From positions 1-64,000 of the IMG/VR virus record IMGVR_UViG_3300036790_000034: 64,000 bases of DNA; one strand, written 5' to 3'. Shown here piece by piece: positions 48,578-57,745 of the stretch. Under the pieces are notes generated by a model that was not told the origin of the DNA, searched no databases, and worked only from the letters and a program-made list of their open reading frames with translations. The DNA comes from a virus. The number at the start of each line of letters is the position of its first letter. Position 1 is the stretch's first letter. The position numbers were made by a program, and so were the translations under genes.

Positions 48578-51500
48578 ATGGAAAGCATGTTCCAACAGAA
48601 GGAAGACCAGAGCAAGCAACCACCAACTCAACCCAATGCTACCCCTGCTCCGGCCCCAACTCCGGCTGCGGCGGCTCCTGCTGCCCAGCCTAATCCTGCC
48701 GCTGGCGGGATGGACGCCATGTTTAGCCAGAAGGAAAAATCTGAGAACCCGCCTGCTGTAGCTGCGGGTGCAACTCAGCACACCGCGAACGAGGACAACT
48801 CCGCAGCGGCGAAAGAACTCGCAAGCAAACAGGGTGCCGCAAAACACGGCATCCTTGCTCGTGCATGGGATTGGGTCAACGAACCTATTCTCGACAACGT
48901 TCTTCCTGAAGGTGTGAAGACCGCTGACATCATCAAGGGTGCAGCGTTTGAGAAGATGTACAACGAAGCGTACATCCCCGGCGTCAACGATTTCAACACG
49001 AAGGCAGCAACTCACTTCGAGCCTGCTGAGAAGGCTCTGTCGGCTCTCGGGCCACAGGAGAAAGACGGAGCAATCAAACGAAACATTCGCCAGTTTCTCA
49101 TCGACCACGCGTCTTCACTCGACGCGGCTGCGAACGCAGGCAATACGTTCGTTGCTGGTGCGACACGAGATACGGCGGACATGGGAGCGGGATTCACTTC
49201 GCCTCTATCTCTTGGTACACTCGGACTCGGTAAGGCGGGACGTGTTGGCAAGGTGCTGGCTCCGCTCGTCGGAACCGCATTCGGCCTGCAAGGTCTCGGT
49301 CAAGCGGGTGAGGGTGCCCAGAAACTCGCACGTACAACGACGTGGGAGAATTTGAAGCACGGATACCTCGACCCAGATGCAGTTCAAGAAATGCTCGGTG
49401 GGGCTGGACAAGCGGCATTGGCAGGTACGGCTCCTGTTCATGGGGCTGGCGACCTCGTCGATTTCGCTAAAGGGAAAGCACGTCCGGTCATGTCTACGGT
49501 CGGCGGACAAGAAGTCCCTGTTCGTGCATCCGGCACTGTTGCGGAAGCAGTTCAGAAAGGCGTGTCGCCGGAAGTCAATCAGGCCGCGACTGCGAAGACA
49601 CAAGCCGCAGTTCAGGAGGGTGTTGGCAACGTCGTTGGTGAAGGCGTCGGTTCTAAAGCCCCGACGAAGATTGCAGGACAAGACCGTCTCGGCATTCGTG
49701 CTCACGCAGCCGACCTCAAAGAAGCTGCGACTGACGCGATGGATGAACTCAATCGTCTCAGCAACGGTGATTACGAAGACGCTAAGGACATGATGGAGAA
49801 GTCGAAACGCGACTTCACTACCAAGGGTCGTGAGGACTTCACCACTGCACAAGGACTCCACGACGACATCATCGACCAACATCGCGAAGCAATGGCGAAC
49901 GCTGGGTACGATGTCGATGAGATGAAGGCAAATTATCGCAAAGCTATTGCTCTCGAAAAGATTGCCTCTCGCATGGACACAGCCACAGGTCCGTTGGAAG
50001 GTGGGACAGGATATGAAGTCAAGGGTGAACGTCTTGCGAAAATTATCGACGACATGCGACGGGTTCCCGGCAACGAAAATCCCTCGCTCTCGAAGAACCT
50101 CTTCGAGCGTGCTGGGCTGACCGAGGACCACATCAACGCGTTGGCTGACCTCGCGGATACTCTCCGTGACCAGCAAGAGATTCCGAAGTTCGGGTCTCTG
50201 ACCAAGTTGGCTGCGAAGGCAATCTCTATCGCGGCGACGACACACATCGCCGGAGCCTCCGGCTTGTCTGGACTCTTCGAGGGTCTTGCGGGCGAGAAGG
50301 CGGGCGAGGTTGTCGGCAGCAAGGTCATGACCAAACTGTTCGGTGACGCTCTGACCTCAGAGCCGTTGGCGAAGGAACTCAACCAGAAATTGAAAGGCGG
50401 TGTCGCGGCCTTGAGCACTTGGGATAAATTCCAGAGTGCCGTGAAGGACGCGTACGCAAAAGCCAAGAGCGTAGACCTCGGCGGTGAAGAAGGTGCCGTA
50501 GGTGCCAACGTCACACGTCGGAATGTCGGTGAGCCACAGACGGGGAAATTCTCCCGTGGTGCCCAGCCCGTCAATGACACGCCGATGAAGGACATGGAAG
50601 TTAAGAAACGCGAGAACGGCGATTGGGAATTCAATCACCCGAATGGCACAAGCCAGATGGTGTTGCACCCAGAGCCGGACACGCGACCGGGATATGAAGG
50701 TAAGACTCAGCTTCGCCAGACGGGAATCTCCGCTGTCGATGCTCCCGGTGCAGGTCAACAGATGATGGACGATGCCGTTGCTCGGATGAAGAATCTCGAC
50801 AACGTCAGTCGCGTCGTCTCGGACCACCCTGACCTCCGGTCGCCGGAGAACGAAGGGCATTGGTCAAAACTCGCTCGACGCGGTCACAACGTCGAAACAG
50901 AGCCAGCGATGGATAGCGACGGCAAGCCGTTCACTGGTCCGAATGGAGAAGAGGGTAAAGCCTACTCCATCTCGAACGAGGACAACGGAGCCAGTCAAGT
51001 CGCGGCTCACGAAGAAAAGGGTGGTTCGACGTTCGACTCTAAAGGTCGCAACCTCGATGGCTCGGACAAGTATACCGTAGCTACACACCCCGAACGCACT
51101 CAGGTAGTCGATGGGAAGTTGACGCCCGAACGTCTTCGTCAATTTAAGACTTTGAATGCGGACCTTCTGAATCAGGAAGGCTACGGCATCGGGACTTGGG
51201 ATGATACGGACTCAGGCAAAACGACTCTCGACATCGTGAAGTTGTTCGACGACCGTAAGGACGCGGTTCAAGCTGGAAAGTCAGCGAACCAGAAAGCAAT
51301 TTATCATCTCGGTGGTGAAGGTGAAATTCCGACGGGCGGAACGGATAAGGTTCCCGGCTCGGTCGCGGATGCTGGAGCACGTTATAACAAATCAGTCGGC
51401 AAGAACCCAGAGATTGACAACACGAAAGTGGGTGTTGACTCTCGGGCGAATGCTATCGCTGACGCGTATGACGCGTTGAAGCACAACCCTAACGACCCCA

Positions 51501-53368
51501 AGGTGAAGGCAGCATACGACGCACTCATCAAAGAGACGAAGGCTCAGTGGAACGCGTTGAAAGACGCGGGTTATAAGTTGGAGCCGACGGCCCAAGACCC
51601 TTACAAGGGTTATGAAGAGATGCGTGATGACATCAACCAGAACAAGCGAATCAAGGTGTGGACGGGCGGACAACCTCCGGCTGACCATCCTCTGTCGGCG
51701 GTAGACCCGGAGACGGGCCTGACGCACAACACGCTGTTCCGTGCGGTTCATGACATCATGGGTCACGTCGCGGGAGACAACGACTTCTCGCAAGCCGGAG
51801 AAGAGAATGCCTATCAGCGTCACGCACAGTCTTACAGCAAAGAAGCACTCCCGGCTCTGACTACAGAGACCAAGGGTCAAACCTCGAACTTCTTCAACAG
51901 TAGTAAGGTTCGTTCGGGTGCGGCCCCGGATTTCGCAGAACAGAAAGCTGGACTGCTCCCCGATAAGTTCAACGGGCCTCAGCAATCTGCGACGGCTGAG
52001 AGTAGTGAAATCGCAACGCGTCGTCCGACATCAAAGAAAACTGATGTGACGAACGCTCCCGGCCAACACGCAGATATGGCCGGAGTAGAAGCCGCGACCA
52101 AGGCCAACCCCGGTGGGGGTGGGAAACTTGGATACGCGGAGAAGTTGGCACGAACTGTCGCGAAGTACACAGGGATTGAATTCTCGGAAGAAGACCTCCA
52201 GAATCCGCAGAAGGTGATGGAGAAATTCATCAACCACATGACGGACAATCTCGTGTCGCTGCACGATTCGATGCCGGAGCCAATGCGTCAGCTTGCTCGT
52301 CAGTGGTACGATACTGCGAACACGATGGCAAAGCAGATGGCTCAGAAGCACGGGGTCACACCTGAGCAGTCAGCCGGAGTCTTGGCAGCGTTGTCCCCAC
52401 AGAACGCGTGGGACAACAACGTCGCACTGGCCGACCGCGTCATGGACACCTACAAGAATCGCCAGAACTTTGAGTACTCTCCGAAGATGGAAGCCCAAGC
52501 AGCGAAGATTAAGCAAGGGCAACTGTCGCGGGCGGCTCAAGGGATGTTGAAAGACATCCACGGCAAGACGCTGAGTGAGATTGATGCCCAGCAGATGCCG
52601 GAGCGATTCGCAAAGAAATGGGGTGATGAAGCGGACCAAAAGTGGGCGAACGTCAAAAAGGCTCAACAGGCGATGTGGGTTCGGTTGTACGACGAAGCAC
52701 ACAATTCTCCTCAGAACCCGATGTTCCACCCGAACGGCGACATAGTTGGAATGTCACCCAACTCTCGTTCGTGGATTGGTCTCGACCGCGTAGCGAAGTC
52801 TCTCCGCATCCTTGACAATGGCAGCGTCGATAACATCAACGCAGTCATGGGGGACGGAAACAAGATTCGCAACTTCTACAACAACATCATCAATCCCGAT
52901 TCACCCAACGGGCACACGACGATTGATACGCCCGCAGTTGGTGCGGCTCACTTCCAGCCGTTCTCCGGCGACGATGCTGAAGTTCAACACAACTTCGGCA
53001 ACTCTCCAAAAGGAATCGCTGGTGCCCCGAAGCACGCAGGAACAGGAATGCGTGGGACGTATCCGCTTTATGCGGAGGCGTACAAGCGTGCGGCTGCGAA
53101 GCTGGGCCTCCAGCCCCGCGAATTGCAGTCAATCACTTGGGAAGGGATTCGGTCGCTGATGGGCGACGAGAAAAAGACTCCAGCGTTGAAAGCCTTCGCC
53201 CGCGAAACGTGGGATAAGGTTCAAACAAAAGAGTTGACACCGCAGCAGGCTCGTGATTTAATTATCGAGAAGGCTGGCGGATTCTCAAAACCGTCTTGGA
53301 TGACCGATGAGCAATGGGATGAGGCTATGGGTACAGGCTTCAACCCAGAGGAGTTCAACCATGAGTAA
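48578..53368 (+). CDS. Giant polyvalent ejection protein, 1596 residues
   Basis: Residues 1-60 hold two copies of an MFxQKE motif around an Ala/Pro linker. Helical regions follow to about 650. Residues about 690-780 look like a GNAT-type domain (APGAGQQMMDDAV...VVSDHPDLRS...W). Residues about 960-1130 contain THNTLFRAVHDIMGHVAG, GEENAYQRH and TTETKGQTS, a module common in phage polyproteins. Residues 1180-1590 match a C-terminal module with ALSPQNAW and TIDTPAVGAAH. The likely role is ejection into the host with enzymatic domains acting there. In the T7 order this is the gp16 position. Confidence 0.7.
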   Translation: MESMFQQKEDQSKQPPTQPNATPAPAPTPAAAAPAAQPNPAAGGMDAMFSQKEKSENPPAVAAGATQHTANEDNSAAAKELASKQGAAKHGILARAWDWVNEPILDNVLPEGVKTADIIKGAAFEKMYNEAYIPGVNDFNTKAATHFEPAEKALSALGPQEKDGAIKRNIRQFLIDHASSLDAAANAGNTFVAGATRDTADMGAGFTSPLSLGTLGLGKAGRVGKVLAPLVGTAFGLQGLGQAGEGAQKLARTTTWENLKHGYLDPDAVQEMLGGAGQAALAGTAPVHGAGDLVDFAKGKARPVMSTVGGQEVPVRASGTVAEAVQKGVSPEVNQAATAKTQAAVQEGVGNVVGEGVGSKAPTKIAGQDRLGIRAHAADLKEAATDAMDELNRLSNGDYEDAKDMMEKSKRDFTTKGREDFTTAQGLHDDIIDQHREAMANAGYDVDEMKANYRKAIALEKIASRMDTATGPLEGGTGYEVKGERLAKIIDDMRRVPGNENPSLSKNLFERAGLTEDHINALADLADTLRDQQEIPKFGSLTKLAAKAISIAATTHIAGASGLSGLFEGLAGEKAGEVVGSKVMTKLFGDALTSEPLAKELNQKLKGGVAALSTWDKFQSAVKDAYAKAKSVDLGGEEGAVGANVTRRNVGEPQTGKFSRGAQPVNDTPMKDMEVKKRENGDWEFNHPNGTSQMVLHPEPDTRPGYEGKTQLRQTGISAVDAPGAGQQMMDDAVARMKNLDNVSRVVSDHPDLRSPENEGHWSKLARRGHNVETEPAMDSDGKPFTGPNGEEGKAYSISNEDNGASQVAAHEEKGGSTFDSKGRNLDGSDKYTVATHPERTQVVDGKLTPERLRQFKTLNADLLNQEGYGIGTWDDTDSGKTTLDIVKLFDDRKDAVQAGKSANQKAIYHLGGEGEIPTGGTDKVPGSVADAGARYNKSVGKNPEIDNTKVGVDSRANAIADAYDALKHNPNDPKVKAAYDALIKETKAQWNALKDAGYKLEPTAQDPYKGYEEMRDDINQNKRIKVWTGGQPPADHPLSAVDPETGLTHNTLFRAVHDIMGHVAGDNDFSQAGEENAYQRHAQSYSKEALPALTTETKGQTSNFFNSSKVRSGAAPDFAEQKAGLLPDKFNGPQQSATAESSEIATRRPTSKKTDVTNAPGQHADMAGVEAATKANPGGGGKLGYAEKLARTVAKYTGIEFSEEDLQNPQKVMEKFINHMTDNLVSLHDSMPEPMRQLARQWYDTANTMAKQMAQKHGVTPEQSAGVLAALSPQNAWDNNVALADRVMDTYKNRQNFEYSPKMEAQAAKIKQGQLSRAAQGMLKDIHGKTLSEIDAQQMPERFAKKWGDEADQKWANVKKAQQAMWVRLYDEAHNSPQNPMFHPNGDIVGMSPNSRSWIGLDRVAKSLRILDNGSVDNINAVMGDGNKIRNFYNNIINPDSPNGHTTIDTPAVGAAHFQPFSGDDAEVQHNFGNSPKGIAGAPKHAGTGMRGTYPLYAEAYKRAAAKLGLQPRELQSITWEGIRSLMGDEKKTPALKAFARETWDKVQTKELTPQQARDLIIEKAGGFSKPSWMTDEQWDEAMGTGFNPEEFNHE

Positions 53369-53576
53369 CGCGATTCTCGATGTCATGGATTATTACGGTG
53401 ATGCCATGACCCGCGACAACTATCTGAAGACAGCCTACCCCGGCAAACCGCCGAGTAAGCTGGACAACGAGAGCGAAGCGGAACTCCCACAGGACGACAT
53501 CCGGTTCATGGCCCACCGACCCGTGACCCACGAGGAAGAAGTTGCCGAAGCAGCGGCAAAGACCTCGAAGAAATAG
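53361..53576 (+). CDS. Small acidic protein, 71 residues
   Basis: The start at 53361 lies in the end of the giant gene, with GAGGAGTTCAACC before it. The product is acidic and Pro-containing (TAYPGKPPSKLDNESEAELP). Function unknown; coupled to the ejection gene. Confidence 0.6.
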   Translation: MSNAILDVMDYYGDAMTRDNYLKTAYPGKPPSKLDNESEAELPQDDIRFMAHRPVTHEEEVAEAAAKTSKK

Positions 53577-53613
53577 CGAAGGGTTGACATCCGTCAGCCC
53601 TTCGTGGTAGACT
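53577..53613 (+). promoter_or_regulatory. Promoter overlapped by a 12-bp hairpin
   Basis: TTGACA (53584-53589), 18 nt, TAGACT (53608-53613) with TGG before it. CGAAGGGTTGAC and GTCAGCCCTTCG (53577-53604) are complementary over 12 nt (one G-T), so the -35 and spacer form a dyad that could be an operator or end upstream transcripts. Confidence 0.6.
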
Positions 53614-53634
53614 TGTCAAAGAGGACTCCCAGAC

Positions 53635-54099
53635 ATGTTGAAGCAAGACGACTACATCAAGGGTCGTCTGGTTGAGATGGGTTGGCGTTTCGGTCAATCA
53701 TACACCGGAGCAGCCGGACACATCGCAGGCCAGATGATTATGCAGACTCTCGCCAATCGCGTGCGTGCGGGTTGGGCGTCATGGCTACAGGTCATCGACC
53801 GCATCCCGAATCACATGGCAGAGAACGAAATGCCGCCTCTTGTGCATCCACCGATTCATGAGCCGACCTTCGTCAAGCTGCTTCAAGCTGTTGACGGCGT
53901 CTTCGATGGTGCCATCAACGACTTGTCGAAGGGTTCTCTCTATTGGGGCGACCTCGCGAAGATTGAACGCGAATGGTTCCGTGACAAAATCATCCACGCA
54001 AAGAAGCACATCAACATCAGCGACGGCGGATTAGAGCTAGTCGAAGTTCCGGCACACCAACGTGTCGCGAACATGAACGGTCTGACGTTCTGGAACTAA
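53635..54099 (+). CDS. Possible cell-wall hydrolase (SleB-like), 154 residues
   Basis: The core IAGQMIMQTLANRVRAGWASW...VDGVFDGAINDLSKGSLYW...VANMNGLTFW has the NRV, helix and GSLYW (GALYF-like) order of SleB-type hydrolases. The catalytic Glu at the expected N-terminal place is not clear. Driven by the promoter at 53584 and followed by two membrane proteins, a lysis cassette is plausible. A non-enzymatic virion role is the alternative. Confidence 0.4.
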   Translation: MLKQDDYIKGRLVEMGWRFGQSYTGAAGHIAGQMIMQTLANRVRAGWASWLQVIDRIPNHMAENEMPPLVHPPIHEPTFVKLLQAVDGVFDGAINDLSKGSLYWGDLAKIEREWFRDKIIHAKKHINISDGGLELVEVPAHQRVANMNGLTFWN

Positions 54100-54124
54100 G
54101 AAGTAGCCGGAGGAGAGAATTGAG

Positions 54125-54400
54125 ATGGGTATGGAGACTGTGATAGCTGGTCTCAAGAAAATGGTCAGCGACAAAACACTGTCTGACCTGAAGGACTATC
54201 ATCTGCCAATCATGATTTTTATGTTTCTTGGCGGCGGGGTTCTGGCTTGGTTCGGCAAAATGACGTACGCATTCGTTGCCTTCACGGGAACGATTGTTGG
54301 GGGAATTACGGGCCACGCTTTCTCCCCGGCCCAACGAGACAAGGACGACTCCGATGTTGCATCTTCCTCTGGCAGCACTGATTCAGGTAGTAGCAAGTAA
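54125..54400 (+). CDS. Holin-like membrane protein, 91 residues
   Basis: Two hydrophobic helices (LPIMIFMFLGGGVLAWFG and AFVAFTGTIVGGITGH) with short charged ends and a Ser/Asp-rich C-terminus, the build of a class II-type holin. It follows the possible hydrolase gene and overlaps the next membrane gene by 47 nt. Confidence 0.5.
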   Translation: MGMETVIAGLKKMVSDKTLSDLKDYHLPIMIFMFLGGGVLAWFGKMTYAFVAFTGTIVGGITGHAFSPAQRDKDDSDVASSSGSTDSGSSK

Positions 54401-54662
54401 CCCCACACCTTTTGAGTGGGCATCCCAACATATTCATCTCATCGCGTGGCCGACCATCGTATTCTTCGTTGCCAAGGCAGCGTGGTACGCCGCGAAATTT
54501 TTCACTGAGACAAAACAGCAGGTTGACAAGACCATCGGGCAAATCAACACGATGGCGACCAACCACTTCCCCCACATGGAGAAGAGTCTCATCAACATGG
54601 ACAAGAACGTCACTCGCCTCGTGATGCACCAGACAGGCGATGCAAGCGTAGTCGAAAACTAA
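54354..54662 (+). CDS. Membrane / coiled-coil protein, 102 residues
   Basis: Start at 54354 (AAGGACGACTCCG before ATG) inside the holin-like gene. One hydrophobic helix near residue 35 (AWPTIVFFVAKAAWYAA) is followed by a coiled coil (ETKQQVDKTIGQINTM). A spanin- or holin-type accessory is possible; embedded lysis genes of this kind are common. Confidence 0.5.
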   Translation: MLHLPLAALIQVVASNPTPFEWASQHIHLIAWPTIVFFVAKAAWYAAKFFTETKQQVDKTIGQINTMATNHFPHMEKSLINMDKNVTRLVMHQTGDASVVEN

Positions 54663-54674
54663 GACGGAGGACTC

Positions 54675-56306
54675 GTGGCAAAGACGAAGGACCAGTGGGT
54701 AACAACTGAGTTGGTTTCCGAGGAGTTTGTGAAGCAGGGTGGGAACCAGTCAGCAACGGCTCGTGCGTTGGGCATTCATCGTCGCACTGTAGACCGACAC
54801 CTGAGACAGACGGGTCTTCTGAAGAAGCCTCTCGCGGGCGGCAAACGCCATGCTGAGGGACTCAAAACAAATCTCCCGGCCAAGGGAACCATCAAACGTT
54901 TCATCCTGACATCGGCACAGAACAACACCCACGTCCACAAGGCGTTCTGGGCGAATCTGACTGCGATGGCAGACCACTATGATGCGAAGATTCTGGTCGG
55001 CACGTTTTCGTACAACCAGAACAATTTCGGTCGCCTCGCTGTCAAGCAAGGCACGAAGAAAGCATACGAAAGCACGCTGTGGTTCGACCCAGCGGTCAAG
55101 CCGTACATCGCGGACGAGAAAATTGAACTCGCTCCGGGGTTGACATGGTGCGGCAACATGAACATTCTCCCGACGATGGACAATCCCATCAGCGGGCTAG
55201 AGACCTATGAAGGCTCTAATAGCACAATCTTCCCGCACACGAAGATTGAGATGCGGTCCATCGCGACAACGCCAGACCTCCCGACGAAGATGATTTACAC
55301 CACGGGAGCCTGCACGCTGATGAACTACATCCAGAAGAAGGAAGGCATCAAAGCAGAGCATCACCACCGTTACGCGTTCCTGCTCGTCGAAGTTGACGAC
55401 AAGGGCAACTGGTGGGCACGACAGGTCGCGGCCCGTAAGAGCGGACGAGTCATCCAAGATTTGAATGTCATCGTCGAAGGCGGTGAGGTCATCACTGACG
55501 ACGCGAAGGTCGATGCGATTACGTGGGGCGATTTGCACGGCACGCTGGCCCAGCCGGAAGTTGTCGATGCTTCACAAATCATGCTCGATGAATTGAAGCC
55601 GCGTTACCAGTTCATTCACGACATCTTTGAGGGCATCTCGGTCAATCCGCACCTTCGGAAGTACAAAGCGATTCACGAGAAATTCTCCGCATGGAAGCGG
55701 GGTCTGCATCGTGTCGAAGAGGAGTTGAAACAGACGCGGCCAGTGCTTGAACGCTATCTGCGTCCGTGGTGTAAGACAGTTTGCCCCGATGCAAATCACG
55801 ACCGTGCATGGTTTAAGAAGTGGCTTCGCGAGTACGACTATCGCCCGGACCCACCGAACACTCAAATTTTCCTGCGGATGCAGGACTTCATGTACTCCCA
55901 ATTGGATAAGGGAGTTCTGGCAAAGAACGTCAATTTGACGAAGTTCGTGCTGGAGAGAGAAGCTGGTTTGAAAGAAGGGGCTATCAAGTTCCTTCTGCCG
56001 GACGAGCCGTATCAGGTTGAAGAGGTCGAGTGCGGAATGCACGGACACCTTGGGCCGAACGGAGCGTTTGGTTCGCCATCGAACCTTGCGAAGATTGGAA
56101 AGAAGGCATCGACCGCACACACGCACTCATGCGGCATCTATCACGGGCTGTATGTCGCAGGAACGTCGTCGAAGCTGACGACCGAGTGGGATTATACTAG
56201 CGGCCCGACATCATGGTCTCACAGCCACGTCGTGCAGTATCCGAACGGCCAGCGTGCCATCGTGACAATGAAAATTGTTGACGGGGTCGCGAAATGGCGG
56301 GCATAG
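54675..56306 (+). CDS. HTH protein with phosphoesterase-like domain, 543 residues
   Basis: GTG start after GGAGGACTC. Residues 22-52 form a helix-turn-helix (NQSATARALGIHRRTVDRHL). The remainder has the order of a metallophosphoesterase-like fold: a TSAQNNTHVH start, AITWGDLHG (Asp and His of a metal site), VECGMHGHLG (GxHGH) and SWSHSHVV (HxH). Similar proteins occur in phages and include the T5 A1-type pre-early protein, which acts in host DNA degradation. The link to A1 is from memory of its pattern and is not proven here. Confidence 0.5.
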   Translation: MAKTKDQWVTTELVSEEFVKQGGNQSATARALGIHRRTVDRHLRQTGLLKKPLAGGKRHAEGLKTNLPAKGTIKRFILTSAQNNTHVHKAFWANLTAMADHYDAKILVGTFSYNQNNFGRLAVKQGTKKAYESTLWFDPAVKPYIADEKIELAPGLTWCGNMNILPTMDNPISGLETYEGSNSTIFPHTKIEMRSIATTPDLPTKMIYTTGACTLMNYIQKKEGIKAEHHHRYAFLLVEVDDKGNWWARQVAARKSGRVIQDLNVIVEGGEVITDDAKVDAITWGDLHGTLAQPEVVDASQIMLDELKPRYQFIHDIFEGISVNPHLRKYKAIHEKFSAWKRGLHRVEEELKQTRPVLERYLRPWCKTVCPDANHDRAWFKKWLREYDYRPDPPNTQIFLRMQDFMYSQLDKGVLAKNVNLTKFVLEREAGLKEGAIKFLLPDEPYQVEEVECGMHGHLGPNGAFGSPSNLAKIGKKASTAHTHSCGIYHGLYVAGTSSKLTTEWDYTSGPTSWSHSHVVQYPNGQRAIVTMKIVDGVAKWRA

Positions 56307-56363
56307 GCTGGGAGTCAGGGAAGTTCTACAACATATAACGTCCGGCATCTCTGGGAGGAGAAC

Positions 56364-56630
56364 ATGGCAGACGAACAGCAAGGACAGCAGCAGGGGTTCA
56401 TTCAAATCCGGCTCGACGGCTCTTACGGCCCCGGCCCGATGGCTGAACTAACAATCACAACCAAGACCGAGACTGGTGGGGAAACGTCCGTACAGTTCAC
56501 GATTCCCTACCTTCTCATTGACATGAAACGTCTTCAGTACATGAGCGACATCAATCTCATTGTGGGGTACGGCGTCAAGAAACAGCCAGAGGCTCGGCTG
56601 GCCGGACTACGGGAATTGGGGCTGGGCTAA
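56364..56630 (+). CDS. Hypothetical protein, 88 residues
   Basis: GGGAGGAGAAC precedes the ATG. Beta-rich (QIRLDGSYGPGPMAELTITT) with a helical C-terminus. It overlaps the next gene by one base. No family recognised. Confidence 0.6.
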   Translation: MADEQQGQQQGFIQIRLDGSYGPGPMAELTITTKTETGGETSVQFTIPYLLIDMKRLQYMSDINLIVGYGVKKQPEARLAGLRELGLG

Positions 56631-57256
56631 TGGCACAGGCTAAAATCAATTTCCTGAAAGACCACAAGAAGGTTGTCGGTTGCGACCTTGACGATGTCCT
56701 TGCTAACTTCATCCAGAAGTTCATGGACATTGCTCATGAGTTGCATGGCGTGGACCCGACCATCCGTCCTTCCGATTGGGAGTGGACAGGTCTCGGCAAG
56801 ACGCCCGAGGAGACAATCAAAATTACAGAAGACGTGTGGGCGGCAATCATCGCTGACCCGTATTTCTGGACAACCCTCGAAGTCGAGCCGGGGGCCAGCG
56901 TGGACCTTGTCCAACGTCTGGAGTCGAAGACGAAGCTGTATTTTCCGACGGCTCGTGCAGTCACAACAGGCGGCGTTGATGTCGGCTTCCAGTCGGCACG
57001 ATGGCTGCTCAACAAATTCGGAATCCCTTTCCCGACGGTCATCGTTGGCGACCAGAAGGGTCCGTTGGCGAACGCCCTGAAGTACGACTACTTCGTGGAC
57101 GACCGTCCGAAAAACTGTGTGGAAGTCAAAGCAGCCCGTCCTGAGTGTCAGGTGTTCATTAAGACCGCCTCGCACAACACGACGATTGTGCTGCCGGGAG
57201 TGCAACGCGTCGAAAACTTTGACGAGTTCGCCCGTATCGTGTTAGCTGAAGCATAG
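56630..57256 (+). CDS. HAD-family 5'(3')-deoxyribonucleotidase-like protein
   Basis: The 208-residue product has HAD motif I DLDDVLANF (nucleophile Asp and acid Asp, near residue 19), FPTARAV (motif II-like), a Lys in VGDQKG (motif III) and DYFVDDRP (motif IV). It lies directly before a dNTP diphosphohydrolase, so nucleotide-pool control, hydrolysis of dNMP, is the likely role. Confidence 0.8.
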   Translation: MAQAKINFLKDHKKVVGCDLDDVLANFIQKFMDIAHELHGVDPTIRPSDWEWTGLGKTPEETIKITEDVWAAIIADPYFWTTLEVEPGASVDLVQRLESKTKLYFPTARAVTTGGVDVGFQSARWLLNKFGIPFPTVIVGDQKGPLANALKYDYFVDDRPKNCVEVKAARPECQVFIKTASHNTTIVLPGVQRVENFDEFARIVLAEA

Positions 57257-57265
57257 GAGGAAGCA

Positions 57266-57745
57266 TTGTCCGAGAACGAGAAGGTTGCCCCGAAGTCGAA
57301 AGCACTCGGCAGCAACCCAAAGGATTTGCTGGGCAGCAAGAAGCCCTCACTCACCAAGATTCCCAGCATCGCTCTTTTGTGGGAATCTCTCGCAATGATG
57401 GACGGCGGTGGTAAGTACGGGCCGTATAATTGGCGGGCGAACAAAGTCATCGCAAGCATCTACATCGACGCGTGCAAGCGACATCTCGACGCATGGTTCG
57501 AGGGTCAACAGTTCGCGGAAGATTCCGGCTGTCATCACCTTGGTCACGCTAGAGCGTGTCTCGGGATTCTGCTCGACGCGGAAGCGACGGGCAATTTGAT
57601 TGACGACCGCCCTACAACCGACGGGTCCACTGAAGCGTATCAGCGGACGATGGACGCCGTCATCGCAAAAATCCCAGCAATGACGGAACGGCACAAGAAG
57701 TTCCATGCTGAGAAATCCGCGAAAGAAGCGGCAAAGACGACATAA
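57266..57745 (+). CDS. dATP/dGTP diphosphohydrolase-type (DUF5664) protein
   Basis: The 159-residue product matches the family closely by pattern: NPKDLLGSKKPSLTKIPS, KYGPYNWRANK, YIDACKRHLDAWFEGQ and SGCHHLGHARACLGIL. The E/H/D residues of the all-alpha MazG-like site are present. The family hydrolyses dATP/dGTP and is linked in some phages to base-modified genomes. TTG start with GGAGGAAGCA. Adjacent to the HAD nucleotidase. Confidence 0.85.
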   Translation: MSENEKVAPKSKALGSNPKDLLGSKKPSLTKIPSIALLWESLAMMDGGGKYGPYNWRANKVIASIYIDACKRHLDAWFEGQQFAEDSGCHHLGHARACLGILLDAEATGNLIDDRPTTDGSTEAYQRTMDAVIAKIPAMTERHKKFHAEKSAKEAAKTT

